Positions 9,981 through 20,059 of a DNA stretch of 50,594 nt are shown piece after piece (position 1 is the first letter of the stretch; the number at the start of each line of letters is the position of its first letter). Source of the DNA: Enterobacterales bacterium (GTDB lineage Bacteria > Pseudomonadota > Gammaproteobacteria > Enterobacterales > Enterobacteriaceae). The stretch spans positions 1 through 50,594 of the forward strand of contig JAATFX010000022.1 of the NCBI GenBank assembly GCA_015654925.1, given 5' to 3'. A model generated the notes under the pieces. That model saw only the letters and a list, made by a program, of their open reading frames with translations. It did not search any database and was not told the origin of the DNA. A program made the translations under genes and the position numbers.

Positions 9981-10067
9981 CGGGAGCTTGCTCGTGTTAT
10001 CGGTTTAGTGGCTGGCGGTACTATTTTTCGCGTGGAGATAAATTTGAGGAGAATTTACCTCGGATGA
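9960..10067 (+). CDS. rseD: Possible RseD-type leader peptide
   Basis: A 35-residue open frame, too short for routine ORF lists, ends with TGA inside the rpoE start (ATGA overlap, 10064-10067). It begins MHCENSKRELARV and ends INLRRIYLG. In E. coli a short reading frame (rseD) also overlaps the rpoE start and couples its translation. The exact start is unsure: the ATG at 9960 lies upstream of the start predicted for the sigma-E promoter, so on that transcript only a shorter internal start (for example GTG) could be used. No strong ribosome site is visible. Confidence 0.4.
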   Translation: MHCENSKRELARVIGLVAGGTIFRVEINLRRIYLG

Positions 10068-10639
10068 GCGAGCAGTTAACGGATCAAGTGCTGGTTGAAC
10101 GGGTTCAAAAAGGCGACCAAAAAGCGTTTAATTTATTGGTTGTGCGTTACCAGCACAAAGTGGCGAGCCTGGTCTCCCGGTACGTTCCCCAAGGGGATGT
10201 CCCGGACGTTGCCCAGGAATCGTTTATCAAAGCCTATCGCGCCCTGGAGTCGTTCCGTGGGGATAGCGCTTTTTATACATGGTTGTATCGTATCGCTGTC
10301 AACACAGCAAAAAATTATTTGGTTGCTCAGGGTCGGCGCCCACCGTCAAGCGACGTGGATGCCAACGATGCGGAAAATTACGAAAGTGCCGGCGCATTGA
10401 AAGAAATATCGAACCCTGAGAATTTAATGTTGTCTGAAGAGTTGCGACAGATAGTGTTTCGCACTATCGAAGGGCTTCCCGAGGACTTGCGTATGGCAAT
10501 CACTCTTCGGGAACTGGATGGGCTCAGCTATGAAGAGATAGCCTCCATCATGGACTGCCCTGTGGGAACGGTAAGATCCCGTATCTTCCGTGCACGCGAA
10601 GCTATTGACAATAAAATTCAACCGCTGATTCAGCGATAA
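10064..10639 (+). CDS. rpoE: RNA polymerase sigma-E factor
   Basis: Extracytoplasmic-function sigma factor for envelope stress and outer-membrane protein folding. The protein is 191 residues, the E. coli length. Region 2 holds QESFIKAYRAL and the core-binding FYTWLYRIAVNTAKN. Region 4 has the helix-turn-helix with GLSYEEIASIMDCPVGTVRSRIFRARE. The start MSEQLTDQ is preceded by a GAGGAG ribosome site. It heads the rpoE-rseA-rseB-rseC operon, with its anti-sigma factor directly downstream. Confidence 0.98.
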   Translation: MSEQLTDQVLVERVQKGDQKAFNLLVVRYQHKVASLVSRYVPQGDVPDVAQESFIKAYRALESFRGDSAFYTWLYRIAVNTAKNYLVAQGRRPPSSDVDANDAENYESAGALKEISNPENLMLSEELRQIVFRTIEGLPEDLRMAITLRELDGLSYEEIASIMDCPVGTVRSRIFRAREAIDNKIQPLIQR

Positions 10640-10667
10640 TGATGGCGGCAGGAGAAGGTACCCACGC

Positions 10668-11327
10668 ATGCATAACGAAAAGCTTTCCGCTCTTATGGAT
10701 GGGGAGTCGTTCGATAACGAACTGCTCAACGATTTATCCAGGGATGATGAGTTACAACAAAGCTGGCAAAGGTATCATCTGATTCGCGATACGATCCGCG
10801 GGGACATCGGTGAAACCTTGCACCTTGACATCGCCGGCCGCGTCGCCGCGGCGATTGCCAAAGAGCCGGTGCGCCTGGTGCCTGGCGTCATTGACGCTAA
10901 AGAATCGCAGCCCGCGCCGGAAACCTGGCACAAACTGCCGTTCTGGCATAAAGCGCGCCCCTGGGCCGCGCAGCTTACGCAAATCGGCCTGGCGGCCTGC
11001 GTTTCGTTAGCGGTGATTGTCGGTGTTCAGCACTACAACCAGCCGGTAAATAACGACGCGCAGCCGGAAGCGCCGGTATTCAACACCCTGCCTATGATGG
11101 GGCAGGCTTCGCCGGTCAGCCTGGGCGTGCCTTCGGCCTCCACCACCGCCGATAACGGTTCCCAGCAGCAGGTGCAGGAACAGCGCAAGCGCATCAATGC
11201 CATATTGCAGGATTATGAGTTGCAGCGTCGGGTGCACTCCACGCAGCTGCAGTTTGATCAGCATGAAACCCAGCAGGCCGCAGTCCAGGTGCCTGGAACC
11301 CAGTCATTAGGAATGCAACCGCAGTAA
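10668..11327 (+). CDS. rseA: Anti-sigma-E factor RseA
   Basis: Inner-membrane protein whose cytoplasmic N-terminal half binds and blocks sigma-E. Stress-driven cleavage by DegS and RseP releases the sigma factor. It has 219 residues, against 216 in E. coli. The N-terminal domain starts MHNEKLSALMDGESFDN. One membrane segment (about residues 104-121, IGLAACVSLAVIVGV) separates it from a periplasmic domain rich in Gln. The periplasmic region holds NTLPMMGQASPVSLGVPS near the DegS cleavage region. Its stop codon overlaps the rseB start by one base. Confidence 0.95.
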   Translation: MHNEKLSALMDGESFDNELLNDLSRDDELQQSWQRYHLIRDTIRGDIGETLHLDIAGRVAAAIAKEPVRLVPGVIDAKESQPAPETWHKLPFWHKARPWAAQLTQIGLAACVSLAVIVGVQHYNQPVNNDAQPEAPVFNTLPMMGQASPVSLGVPSASTTADNGSQQQVQEQRKRINAILQDYELQRRVHSTQLQFDQHETQQAAVQVPGTQSLGMQPQ

Positions 11328-12292
11328 TGAAGCAATTTTGGTGTGCTGTTTGTCTCATGACAGGCAGCCTGCTCTATTCCACCTACGCTCCGGCCGACGC
11401 CCCCACAACGGCACCCGGAGCGTTGTTGCAACAGATGAGCCAGGCTAGCCAGTCCTTGAACTATGAATTTGCTTTTATCAGCGTCAGCAAGCAGGGTGTC
11501 GACTCGCTACGGTATCGCCACGCCGTGTTTGAAAAACATCGCCTGGCGCAGCTGTTGCAAATGGACGGCCCCCGCCGCGAAATTTTGCAGCGCGATAATG
11601 AAATCAGTTTTTTTGAGCCCGGTCTCGAACCTTTCACTTTGGCCGGCGATCATATCGTTGATTCTCTCCCTTCTATCGTTTACGCTGATTTCGAGCGTTT
11701 AGCGCAGTTCTATGATTTTATCCCCGTTGGCCGTACGCGCGTTTCCGATCGTTTATGCGAAGTCGTGCGCGTCGTCGCGCGGGACGGCACCCGGTTCGGT
11801 TATGTGTTATGGATCGATACCGCCACCAAACTGCCGCTGCGCGCTGATTTGCTCGATCGCGACGGCGAGGCGCTGGAGCAGTTCCGCGTGATCTCCTTTA
11901 TTGTCGATCCGCAGGTGCAGTCTCTGATGCAGGGGCTTGAAACGGTAAATCTGCCTCCGCTGCTGGCAATGCCGGTATCGGAAAAAGCCGATTTCGGCTG
12001 GGCGGTAAACTGGCTGCCGGCGGGCGTCACCGAAGTATCGCGCAGCCGCCGCACGCTGCCCGGCATTAACGTGCCGATTGAGACCAGGTTGTATACCGAC
12101 GGGCTGTTTAGTTTTTCGGTGAATATCGCCCAGGCGGGTGAAGGTAATAACACCGAGCGCTTTATCCGTACCGGACGGCGTACGATTCATACTGAAATCC
12201 GCAGCAATAAAGAAATCACCGTTGTCGGCGAATTGCCCCCGGCTACCGCCAAACGCATCGCCGACAGCGTGGTATTTAAGGCGCAACCATGA
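11327..12292 (+). CDS. rseB: Sigma-E regulatory periplasmic protein RseB
   Basis: Periplasmic protein that binds the RseA C-terminal domain and protects it from DegS; it senses mislocalised lipopolysaccharide or lipoproteins. It has 321 residues, against 318 in E. coli. An N-terminal signal peptide (MKQFWCAVCLMTGSLLYST, cleavage near APADA) is followed by the lipid-sensing N-terminal domain and the smaller C-terminal RseA-binding domain. It starts in a TAATG overlap with rseA and ends in an ATGA overlap with rseC, indicating translational coupling. Confidence 0.95.
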   Translation: MKQFWCAVCLMTGSLLYSTYAPADAPTTAPGALLQQMSQASQSLNYEFAFISVSKQGVDSLRYRHAVFEKHRLAQLLQMDGPRREILQRDNEISFFEPGLEPFTLAGDHIVDSLPSIVYADFERLAQFYDFIPVGRTRVSDRLCEVVRVVARDGTRFGYVLWIDTATKLPLRADLLDRDGEALEQFRVISFIVDPQVQSLMQGLETVNLPPLLAMPVSEKADFGWAVNWLPAGVTEVSRSRRTLPGINVPIETRLYTDGLFSFSVNIAQAGEGNNTERFIRTGRRTIHTEIRSNKEITVVGELPPATAKRIADSVVFKAQP

Positions 12293-12759
12293 TCAAAGAA
12301 TGGGCAACGGTTATCTCATGGCAGCAGGGCGTGGCGCAGTTGCGCTGCGAACAGCGTTCGGGCTGCGGCAATTGCCATTCCAGCGGCAGCTGCGGCACCA
12401 GCATCCTCAATAAAATGGGGCCTGAATCCGCACACCAGCTGAAAGTGGAAAGCAAACATCCCCTGGTGCCCGGGCAGCGGGTAGAGGTGGGCATTACCGA
12501 AGCCAGCCTGATCCGCTCGGCGCTGCTGGTTTATATGCTGCCGCTGGTGGGCTTGATTGGCTGCGCTGCGTTGATGCAGGGGTGGTTCAATACCGATCTG
12601 GCCGCGGCGTTCGGCGGCCTTATCGGCGGCGTCGGCGGTTTTATGCTGGCGCGTTTTTATGCCCTGCGGCTGGGTAATGAACGTCAATACCAGCCCGTTA
12701 TCCTGCAAATAGCCTTGCCGCCTTCGTCGTTTTATCTGCGCCAGGATAAAGCGGAATAA
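12289..12759 (+). CDS. rseC: SoxR-reducing system protein RseC
   Basis: Small inner-membrane protein of the RseC/MucC family, thought to take part in reducing SoxR and in modulating the sigma-E system. It has 156 residues. The N-terminal part carries a Cys cluster (CEQRSGCGNCHSSGSCG) compatible with redox or metal binding. Two membrane segments follow at about residues 75-95 and 102-122. It overlaps the rseB stop by four bases and is the last gene of the operon. Confidence 0.92.
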   Translation: MIKEWATVISWQQGVAQLRCEQRSGCGNCHSSGSCGTSILNKMGPESAHQLKVESKHPLVPGQRVEVGITEASLIRSALLVYMLPLVGLIGCAALMQGWFNTDLAAAFGGLIGGVGGFMLARFYALRLGNERQYQPVILQIALPPSSFYLRQDKAE

Positions 12760-12987
12760 CGCCGGCGTTCCGTCCCGGCTCCATTGTGCCCGCCGCGTCG
12801 CCCGCGGCGCATAATGACGGGCGGATGCTTACAAACTTAGGCTCTTGTCTGCCCCTCCCATCCTTCCTTGAAACAGCCATACAGTGTAATATGCGCCAAT
12901 GCCAGATTGGGTAGTTTTACTTTTTAGTCCATCGCTGTGTCCACCGAAATAAATCTAAGCGACATAATTAGAGAAAAATTCATATAA

Positions 12988-14787
12988 ATGAAGCACATCA
13001 GAAACTTTTCCATCATCGCCCATATCGACCATGGTAAGTCGACCCTCTCTGACCGGCTGATCCAAACCTGTGGCGGCCTGGCCGAGCGTGAAATGGAAGC
13101 CCAGGTTTTGGATTCCATGGATTTGGAGCGCGAGCGCGGTATTACCATCAAGGCCCAAAGCGTTACGCTTGATTACAAAGCCAACGATGGCCAGATCTAT
13201 CATCTGAATTTCATCGACACCCCGGGGCATGTGGATTTCTCCTATGAGGTATCCCGTTCCCTGGCAGCCTGCGAAGGCGCGCTGCTGGTGGTGGATGCCG
13301 GGCAGGGCGTGGAAGCGCAGACGCTGGCCAACTGCTACACCGCCATGGAAATGGATCTGGAAGTGGTGCCGGTGCTTAATAAAATCGATTTACCCGCCGC
13401 CGATCCCGATCGCGTCGCGCAGGAAATCGAGGATATCGTCGGTATCGACGCCACCGATGCGGTGCGCTGCTCGGCCAAAACCGGCGTGGGCATCCCCGAA
13501 TTGCTGGAACGGCTGGTGCGGGACATTCCCCCGCCCGAAGGCGATCCGGAAGGGCCGCTGCAGGCGCTGATCATCGACTCATGGTTTGATAACTATTTAG
13601 GCGTCGTGTCGTTAATCCGGGTAAAAAACGGTACTTTGCGCAAGGGCGAAAAGGTCAAGGTCATGAGCACCGGCCTGAGTTACAATGCCGACCGCCTGGG
13701 CATATTCACACCCAAGCGCATCGACCGCGATATCCTGCAATGCGGCGAAGTCGGCTGGCTGGTGTGCGCCATCAAGGATATTCTTGGCGCGCCGGTAGGC
13801 GATACCCTGACGCTGGCCCGCCAACCGGCGGAAAAAGCGCTGCCGGGCTTTAAAAAGGTCAAGCCCCAGGTTTATGCGGGCATGTTCACCATCAGCTCCG
13901 ACGACTACGAAGCCTTTCGCGACGCGCTGGGCAAGCTGAGCCTTAACGACGCCTCGCTGTTCTATGAACCGGAAAGTTCCACCGCGCTGGGTTTCGGTTT
14001 TCGCTGCGGTTTCCTTGGCTTGCTGCATATGGAAATCATTCAGGAGCGCCTGGAGCGCGAATACGACCTGGAGCTGATCACCACCGCGCCGACGGTTATC
14101 TATGAAGTGGTCACCACCGATAACCAGACGATCTACGTGGACAGCCCGGCTAAACTGCCGCCGCTGAACAATATCCTGGAACTGCGCGAACCCATTGCCG
14201 AATGCCATATGCTGCTACCGCAGGAGTTTCTCGGCAACGTGATAACCCTGTGCATCGAAAAACGCGGCATGCAGACCAATATGGTCTATCACGGCAACCA
14301 GGTGGCGCTGACCTATGAGATCCCGATGTCCGAAGTCGTCCTGGACTTTTTCGACCGGCTTAAATCCACCTCGCGCGGCTATGCCTCGCTGGATTATGGT
14401 TTTAAACGCTTCCAGACCTCGGATATGGTGCGGGTGGATATTTTGATCAATACCGAGCGGGTCGATGCCCTGGCAATGATTACCCATCGCGATAATTCCC
14501 AGCGCCGCGGCCGCGAGATCGTGGAAAAAATGCAGGAGCTGATTCCGCGCCAGCAGTTTGATATTGCGATCCAGGCGGCCATCGGCAACCACATTATTGC
14601 CCGTTCCACCATTAAGCAATTGCGTAAAAACGTACTGGCGAAATGTTATGGCGGCGACGTGAGCCGTAAAAAGAAATTGCTGCAAAAACAGAAAGAAGGG
14701 AAGAAACGCATGAAGCAGGTGGGTAACGTCGAGTTACCGCAGGAAGCATTCCTGGCGATTCTGCACGTTGGCAAAGACAGTAAATAA
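12988..14787 (+). CDS. lepA: Elongation factor 4 (LepA GTPase)
   Basis: Translation GTPase that acts on stalled or assembling ribosomes. It has 599 residues, exactly the E. coli length. The G domain shows AHIDHGKST (P-loop), DTPGHVDF (G3) and NKIDLP (G4). The elongation-factor domains and the LepA-specific C-terminal domain ending in [20 protein letters not shown] follow. The start [14 protein letters not shown] follows the family; the ribosome site is weak. It forms an operon with lepB, 15 bases downstream. Confidence 0.97.
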   Translation: MKHIRNFSIIAHIDHGKSTLSDRLIQTCGGLAEREMEAQVLDSMDLERERGITIKAQSVTLDYKANDGQIYHLNFIDTPGHVDFSYEVSRSLAACEGALLVVDAGQGVEAQTLANCYTAMEMDLEVVPVLNKIDLPAADPDRVAQEIEDIVGIDATDAVRCSAKTGVGIPELLERLVRDIPPPEGDPEGPLQALIIDSWFDNYLGVVSLIRVKNGTLRKGEKVKVMSTGLSYNADRLGIFTPKRIDRDILQCGEVGWLVCAIKDILGAPVGDTLTLARQPAEKALPGFKKVKPQVYAGMFTISSDDYEAFRDALGKLSLNDASLFYEPESSTALGFGFRCGFLGLLHMEIIQERLEREYDLELITTAPTVIYEVVTTDNQTIYVDSPAKLPPLNNILELREPIAECHMLLPQEFLGNVITLCIEKRGMQTNMVYHGNQVALTYEIPMSEVVLDFFDRLKSTSRGYASLDYGFKRFQTSDMVRVDILINTERVDALAMITHRDNSQRRGREIVEKMQELIPRQQFDIAIQAAIGNHIIARSTIKQLRKNVLAKCYGGDVSRKKKLLQKQKEGKKRMKQVGNVELPQEAFLAILHVGKDSK

Positions 14788-14802
14788 CGCAAAGGAGTTA
14801 GC

Positions 14803-15777
14803 ATGGCAAATATGTTTGCCCTGATCCTGGCAATAGCCACCTTGATAACCGGTATTATCTGGTGCGTGGATCGATTTAAACTGGCACCGGCGCGCCGCGT
14901 CAGACAGGCGCAGTTAACCGCCGCCGGCGACGACGTTATTGCCGACAAAGAATTGCAGAAAAAAGCGAAACAGCCGGGCTGGATCGAAACCTGCGCGTCT
15001 ATTTTCCCGGTGCTGCTGGTGGTCTTTATCGTCCGTTCGTTTATCTACGAGCCATTCCAGATCCCGTCCGGCTCCATGATGCCGACGCTGCTGGTGGGCG
15101 ATTTTATCCTGGTGGAAAAATTCGCTTATGGGCTCAAAAATCCCATCACCCAGACGACGATTATCCCTACCGGCCACCCGCAGCGCGGCGACATCGTGGT
15201 GTTTAAATATCCGCCCGATCCCAAGCTGGATTATATTAAACGGGTAATTGGCCTGCCGGGCGATCGCATCATTTACGATCCGCTTAGCAAGACCGTAACG
15301 GTGCAGCCGGGTTGCGCGAATAGCCAGAACTGCTCCAGCGCATTGCCGGTCACCTATAGCGATATGGCGCCGAGCGACTTTGTGCAGACCTATGATTCAA
15401 CCGGCAACGGCGAATCCGCCACCGGCTTTTTGCAGGTCCCGCCCGATCGGCAGGTGGACGGCGGTATCCGCCTGGCGGAGCGTACGGAAAACCTGGGGAA
15501 CGTGACCCACCATATCCTGACGGTGCCGGGGCAGCAGGATCAGGTGGGGGTCTATTATCGCCAGCGCAATCAGCAACTGGCGGAATGGTCCGTACCGGAA
15601 GGGCACTATTTTATGATGGGCGATAATCGCGACGACAGCGCCGACAGCCGCTTCTGGGGTTTTGTGCCCGAGAAGAACCTGGTGGGCCGGGCAAGCGCGA
15701 TTTGGATGAGTTTTGAAAAACAGGAAGGTCAATGGCCCACCGGCGTGCGTTTACGCCGCATCGGTGCAATACATTAA
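14803..15777 (+). CDS. lepB: Signal peptidase I
   Basis: Inner-membrane serine protease that removes signal peptides from exported proteins. It has 324 residues, as in E. coli. Two N-terminal membrane segments are at about residues 1-22 and 62-80. The catalytic Ser lies in PSGSMMPTL and the general-base Lys in DYIKRVIGLPGD. The C-terminal box GDNRDDSADSR is conserved. It is co-transcribed with lepA. Confidence 0.97.
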   Translation: MANMFALILAIATLITGIIWCVDRFKLAPARRVRQAQLTAAGDDVIADKELQKKAKQPGWIETCASIFPVLLVVFIVRSFIYEPFQIPSGSMMPTLLVGDFILVEKFAYGLKNPITQTTIIPTGHPQRGDIVVFKYPPDPKLDYIKRVIGLPGDRIIYDPLSKTVTVQPGCANSQNCSSALPVTYSDMAPSDFVQTYDSTGNGESATGFLQVPPDRQVDGGIRLAERTENLGNVTHHILTVPGQQDQVGVYYRQRNQQLAEWSVPEGHYFMMGDNRDDSADSRFWGFVPEKNLVGRASAIWMSFEKQEGQWPTGVRLRRIGAIH

Positions 15778-15847
15778 TCAAATCGTTTTTTAAGCGAAGC
15801 ATTATTACGCTTCCCGTTGTAGAATACCCCGCTCTGGTTATAAAGAC

Positions 15848-15868
15848 TGGCCCCCGATTCGGGGGCCA
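15848..15868 (+). other. Strong hairpin in the lepB-rnc spacer
   Basis: The perfect 8-bp stem TGGCCCCC / GGGGGCCA has a 5-base loop and no T-run. It lies about 120 bases before rnc. In E. coli the rnc leader has a stem-loop cleaved by RNase III itself for autoregulation; this hairpin is a candidate part of such a structure, or a weak attenuator. Confidence 0.45.
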
Positions 15869-15987
15869 CTGCAAACGAAACAGTTTTGTCCGGCCTGGTT
15901 ACTGCCTGAACAGCACGAGTGCCAGACGCATCGACAGACCTGTCCCGTATGCTGTAGTTATTTGACGCATGGTTGAGTTATTGGTAA

Positions 15988-17573
<1,586 letters not shown>

Positions 17574-17584
17574 GGGTCAACCCG

Positions 17585-18331
17585 ATGGAAGGCTGGCAGC
17601 GCGCATTCGTCCTGCATGGACGCCACTATAGCGAAACCAGCCTGCTGTTGGATTTTTTTACCGAAAACGACGGGCGCGTGCGTATCCTGGCCAAGGGCGC
17701 GCGCTCCCGTCGTTCCGCGTTAAAAGGGGTATTACAGCCTTTTACGCCGCTGCTGATCCGCTGGAGCGGGCGCGGCGAAGTGAAAACCCTGCGCAGCGCC
17801 GAGCCGGTTTCGCTGGGGTTGCCGCTGACCGGCCTGATGCTCTATAGCGGGCTATATACCAACGAACTGCTTTCCCGCGTCCTGACCCACGAAACCGACT
17901 ACTCCTCGCTGTTCTTTGATTACCTGCACTGCCTGCAATCGCTGGCCGGCGCCACCGGTTCGCCTGAACCGGCGCTTAGGCGCTTTGAGCTGGCCCTGCT
18001 CGGTCATTTGGGATACGGCGTGGATTTTCTGCACTGCGCCGCCACCGGACTGCCGGTGGACGATGATATGACCTATCGTTTTCGCGCGGAGAAAGGTTTT
18101 ATCGCCAGCGTGGTGATCGATCACTATAGTTTTACCGGTCGCGAACTCCAGGCCCTGGCCGCCCGCGACTTTCCAGATATACCCACTCTGCGCGCCGCCA
18201 AGCGTTTTACCCGCATGGCTCTTCAACCCTACCTGGGCGGCAAGCCGCTAAAAAGCCGCGAATTGTTCCGCCAGTTTATGACCAGAAAACCCCCGCCGAA
18301 AGCATTGCCCCCCGACGGTCCCGCCGGGTAA
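17585..18331 (+). CDS. recO: DNA repair protein RecO
   Basis: RecFOR-pathway mediator that loads RecA on SSB-coated single-stranded DNA. It has 248 residues, against 242 in E. coli. The N-terminal OB-fold ([21 protein letters not shown]) and the C-terminal family motif [18 protein letters not shown] are conserved. The extra length is a Pro/Lys-rich tail. In the usual order pdxJ follows; here only a remnant separates it from acpS. Confidence 0.95.
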   Translation: MEGWQRAFVLHGRHYSETSLLLDFFTENDGRVRILAKGARSRRSALKGVLQPFTPLLIRWSGRGEVKTLRSAEPVSLGLPLTGLMLYSGLYTNELLSRVLTHETDYSSLFFDYLHCLQSLAGATGSPEPALRRFELALLGHLGYGVDFLHCAATGLPVDDDMTYRFRAEKGFIASVVIDHYSFTGRELQALAARDFPDIPTLRAAKRFTRMALQPYLGGKPLKSRELFRQFMTRKPPPKALPPDGPAG

Positions 18332-18417
18332 ACTGTCCGCTATGTTCTTGACCCCGCGTACCTGATGCCGCTGGGGGCGTAATAAATTTATCGGCGGGTT
18401 CGCCAGGTGAGGATTAA

Positions 18418-18492
18418 ATGTCCGTATTGTCATCAACTCTGAATCACGGTCGCATCGCGGTGTGGCCCCGGCTGCGGGCAGCGCGCGTTTAA
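18418..18492 (+). pseudogene. pdxJ: Probable pdxJ remnant (24 codons)
   Basis: In the conserved order recO-pdxJ-acpS, the 240-codon pyridoxine 5'-phosphate synthase gene should be here. Only a 24-codon frame remains, with a GAGG ribosome site before its ATG. It ends RLRAARV-TAA, resembling the RLMLEARG-type PdxJ C-terminus. It overlaps the acpS start in TAATG, as pdxJ does in E. coli. This suggests an internal deletion that kept the start signal and 3' end. Assignment rests on context and a short match, so it is tentative. Confidence 0.45.
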
Positions 18493-18872
18493 TGGCGATC
18501 CTCGGCATTGGCACCGATATCGTCGAAATCGAACGCATCGAAGCGGTGGTCGGGCGCAGCGGCGACAGGTTTGCCCGGCGCATTCTCAGCGACGCGGAAT
18601 GGGCGCAGTACCTCGGCCACAAGCAGCCGATTCGCTTTCTGGCCAAACGCTTTGCGGTCAAGGAGGCGGCGGCCAAGGCTTTCGGCACGGGTATCCGCAA
18701 CGGGCTGGCGTTTGCCCAGTTTGAAGTGATCAACGATATCTTGGGGAAACCGGGATTAAAGCTTTATTTGCAGGCCGCCGATTTGGCGCTGGAACTGGGG
18801 GTGGCAAGCGTGCATGTCACGCTGGCCGACGAGCGGCGCTATGCCTGCGCCACGGTGATTCTGGAGAATTAG
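18492..18872 (+). CDS. acpS: Holo-[acyl-carrier-protein] synthase
   Basis: Transfers 4'-phosphopantetheine from CoA to the serine of acyl carrier protein. With the start at [16 protein letters not shown] it is 126 residues, the E. coli length. The magnesium-binding Asp is in GIGTDIV. The conserved [20 protein letters not shown] follows. Longer in-frame starts upstream are rejected because they overlap the pdxJ remnant. It ends overlapping yfhL tail to tail by four bases. Confidence 0.96.
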   Translation: MAILGIGTDIVEIERIEAVVGRSGDRFARRILSDAEWAQYLGHKQPIRFLAKRFAVKEAAAKAFGTGIRNGLAFAQFEVINDILGKPGLKLYLQAADLALELGVASVHVTLADERRYACATVILEN

Positions 18873-19129
18873 ATCCGATCGCCGTGGTACATCACGACAA
18901 ATTTTTCCCATAGCTGCTCATTGCTCTCGGCCCGGGCCGGATCGGGCAGTATGGTATTATCGATAGGACATACCTTCATGCAGGTCGGCGTATCATAGTG
19001 CCCCACGCATTCGGTGCAGCGGCTGGAGTCAATTTCATAGATCTCCGCGCCCATGGCGATCGCCTGGTTCGGACACTCCGGCTCGCACATATCACAGTTA
19101 ATGCATTTTTTCGTGATAAGCAGGGCCAT
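18869..19129 (-). CDS. yfhL: 2[4Fe-4S] ferredoxin YfhL
   Basis: Small electron carrier of the Alvin-type ferredoxins with two [4Fe-4S] clusters. It has 86 residues, as in E. coli. The first ligand motif is [12 protein letters not shown]. The second is [18 protein letters not shown], with the extra loop typical of this subfamily. It faces acpS and would normally be followed upstream by yfhH. Here an AT-rich two-gene cassette lies between them. Confidence 0.95.
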   Translation of the reverse strand: MALLITKKCINCDMCEPECPNQAIAMGAEIYEIDSSRCTECVGHYDTPTCMKVCPIDNTILPDPARAESNEQLWEKFVVMYHGDRI

Positions 19130-19306
19130 AAGGGTTCTCGTTAATCGTCATAAAGCAGGGCGAAAATTATACCCTTCCGGTGGGGCGGCGCCAGCTTTTT
19201 TCGCCAAATCCCGTGTATCAAAAGGCACATCGTCAAGGTGTAGTCCCTCCGGTTTTTAGTATCGACGCCATTTAGCGTGAAGAGATCAGGATGCGAACCG
19301 ATATTT

Positions 19307-19670
19307 TCATTTAAGAGGGTACTTGTAATGATCGGGTAATTTATAATCTTCTGGAAAGTCCGGCCAATTTTCAAGTAAAGCTAACTGTTCAGTATCATCA
19401 CGTATGGCATCAAAAAAACTTGATAAACTCATTGCGTGTGCGCATATTTCCAGTAAAGCGGAACGCATTGCAAATTCATCATTTTGTTCTTTTGCGAGGG
19501 GTAATATATTGAATTTTTGCCGTATTAAATCAAGATAAATATTCAAGATATTATCTATGTCATCACTAACGTCCATTCTTAGATTTTCAGACTTAATTTT
19601 TTGCTTGTTTTCTTTTGAAAATATCAAAGATATCCTGTTTAAGTGCTTCTAGAAAATTTGTTGTATTCAT
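19307..19670 (-). pseudogene. Immunity-like protein, frame split at an A6 tract
   Basis: An ATG at 19668-19670 overlaps the stop of the upstream toxin-like gene (ATGA) and starts MNTTNFLEALKQDIFDIF. It meets a stop after 25 codons (19593). The +1 frame then stays open to 19307, with DVSDDIDNILNIYLDLIRQ and an end at HYKYPLK. Removing one A from the six-A run (T6 at 19597-19602 on the plus strand) joins both parts into one acidic protein of about 120 residues. Alternatively, translation may start at TTG 19627 or ATG 19576 and give an intact shorter protein. No family was recognised. The low G+C, acidic character and coupling to a basic toxin-like gene suggest immunity. Confidence 0.5.
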
Positions 19671-20059
19671 CTCGGTAATCTCTTTTTTTTAGCAATTCTT
19701 TTTGCTGTTTTATCTCGATTGATGGAACCGTCCAAATTAAGTGCAGCTTTGAAAATTCTATTTACATTGAATACTTCAGGATGATTTTTATGAGCATTAT
19801 CGAGATAGAATTTATCACCTTTGCTTATGATATCCCCAATTCTACCTTTAGCATCATATATGCTTTGCCATGGCATTCTTAAAGTCAGCTTGTCGTTTAT
19901 TATTGCTTTCATTTGCACTAGCGCTGTTTTTTGTTGCTTGGCAAAGCTATCTTTTTTTTCAAAAGGGATGCTATTTATGCAAGCAACATCAATTGATCGA
20001 GTAAAGTATATTGCCTCCGTTAGAATACCCCATTGTTGCCGCTCATCGGCGATGGTCAA
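19667..20059 (-). CDS. Orphan bacteriocin/polymorphic-toxin-like C-terminal domain
   Basis: An AT-rich 130-codon frame (about 35% G+C against over 55% around it). The C-terminal 50 residues hold KGDKFYLDNAHKNHPEVF, then NLDGS and a strongly basic end, KTAKRIAKKKRLPR. The D-x-x-H...E-V-F arrangement (Asp87, His90, His93, Glu95) recalls the catalytic region of colicin E3-type ribonuclease domains, but spacing differs by one residue and this was not verified. There is no N-terminal delivery or signal domain. The only in-frame upstream start is a TTG overlapping the yfhH stop (20056-20059), with a weak ribosome site; ATG at codon 50 is another option. An immunity-like frame follows with ATGA overlap. 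Confidence 0.5.
   Translation of the reverse strand: MTIADERQQWGILTEAIYFTRSIDVACINSIPFEKKDSFAKQQKTALVQMKAIINDKLTLRMPWQSIYDAKGRIGDIISKGDKFYLDNAHKNHPEVFNVNRIFKAALNLDGSINRDKTAKRIAKKKRLPR

Noticed and set aside
9800..10063. N-terminal extension of RpoE by 88 codons
   Set aside because: The extension is not sigma-factor-like and crosses the promoter region; MSEQLTDQ at 10064 has a GAGGAG ribosome site and gives the family length.
12869..12896. TTGAAA and TAATAT as a lepA promoter
   Set aside because: The spacer is only 13 bases, too short for a standard sigma-70 promoter.
19141..19374. A 77-codon leftward frame between yfhL and the immunity-like gene
   Set aside because: It overlaps the 3' end of the immunity-like frame, has no ribosome site and no recognisable sequence.
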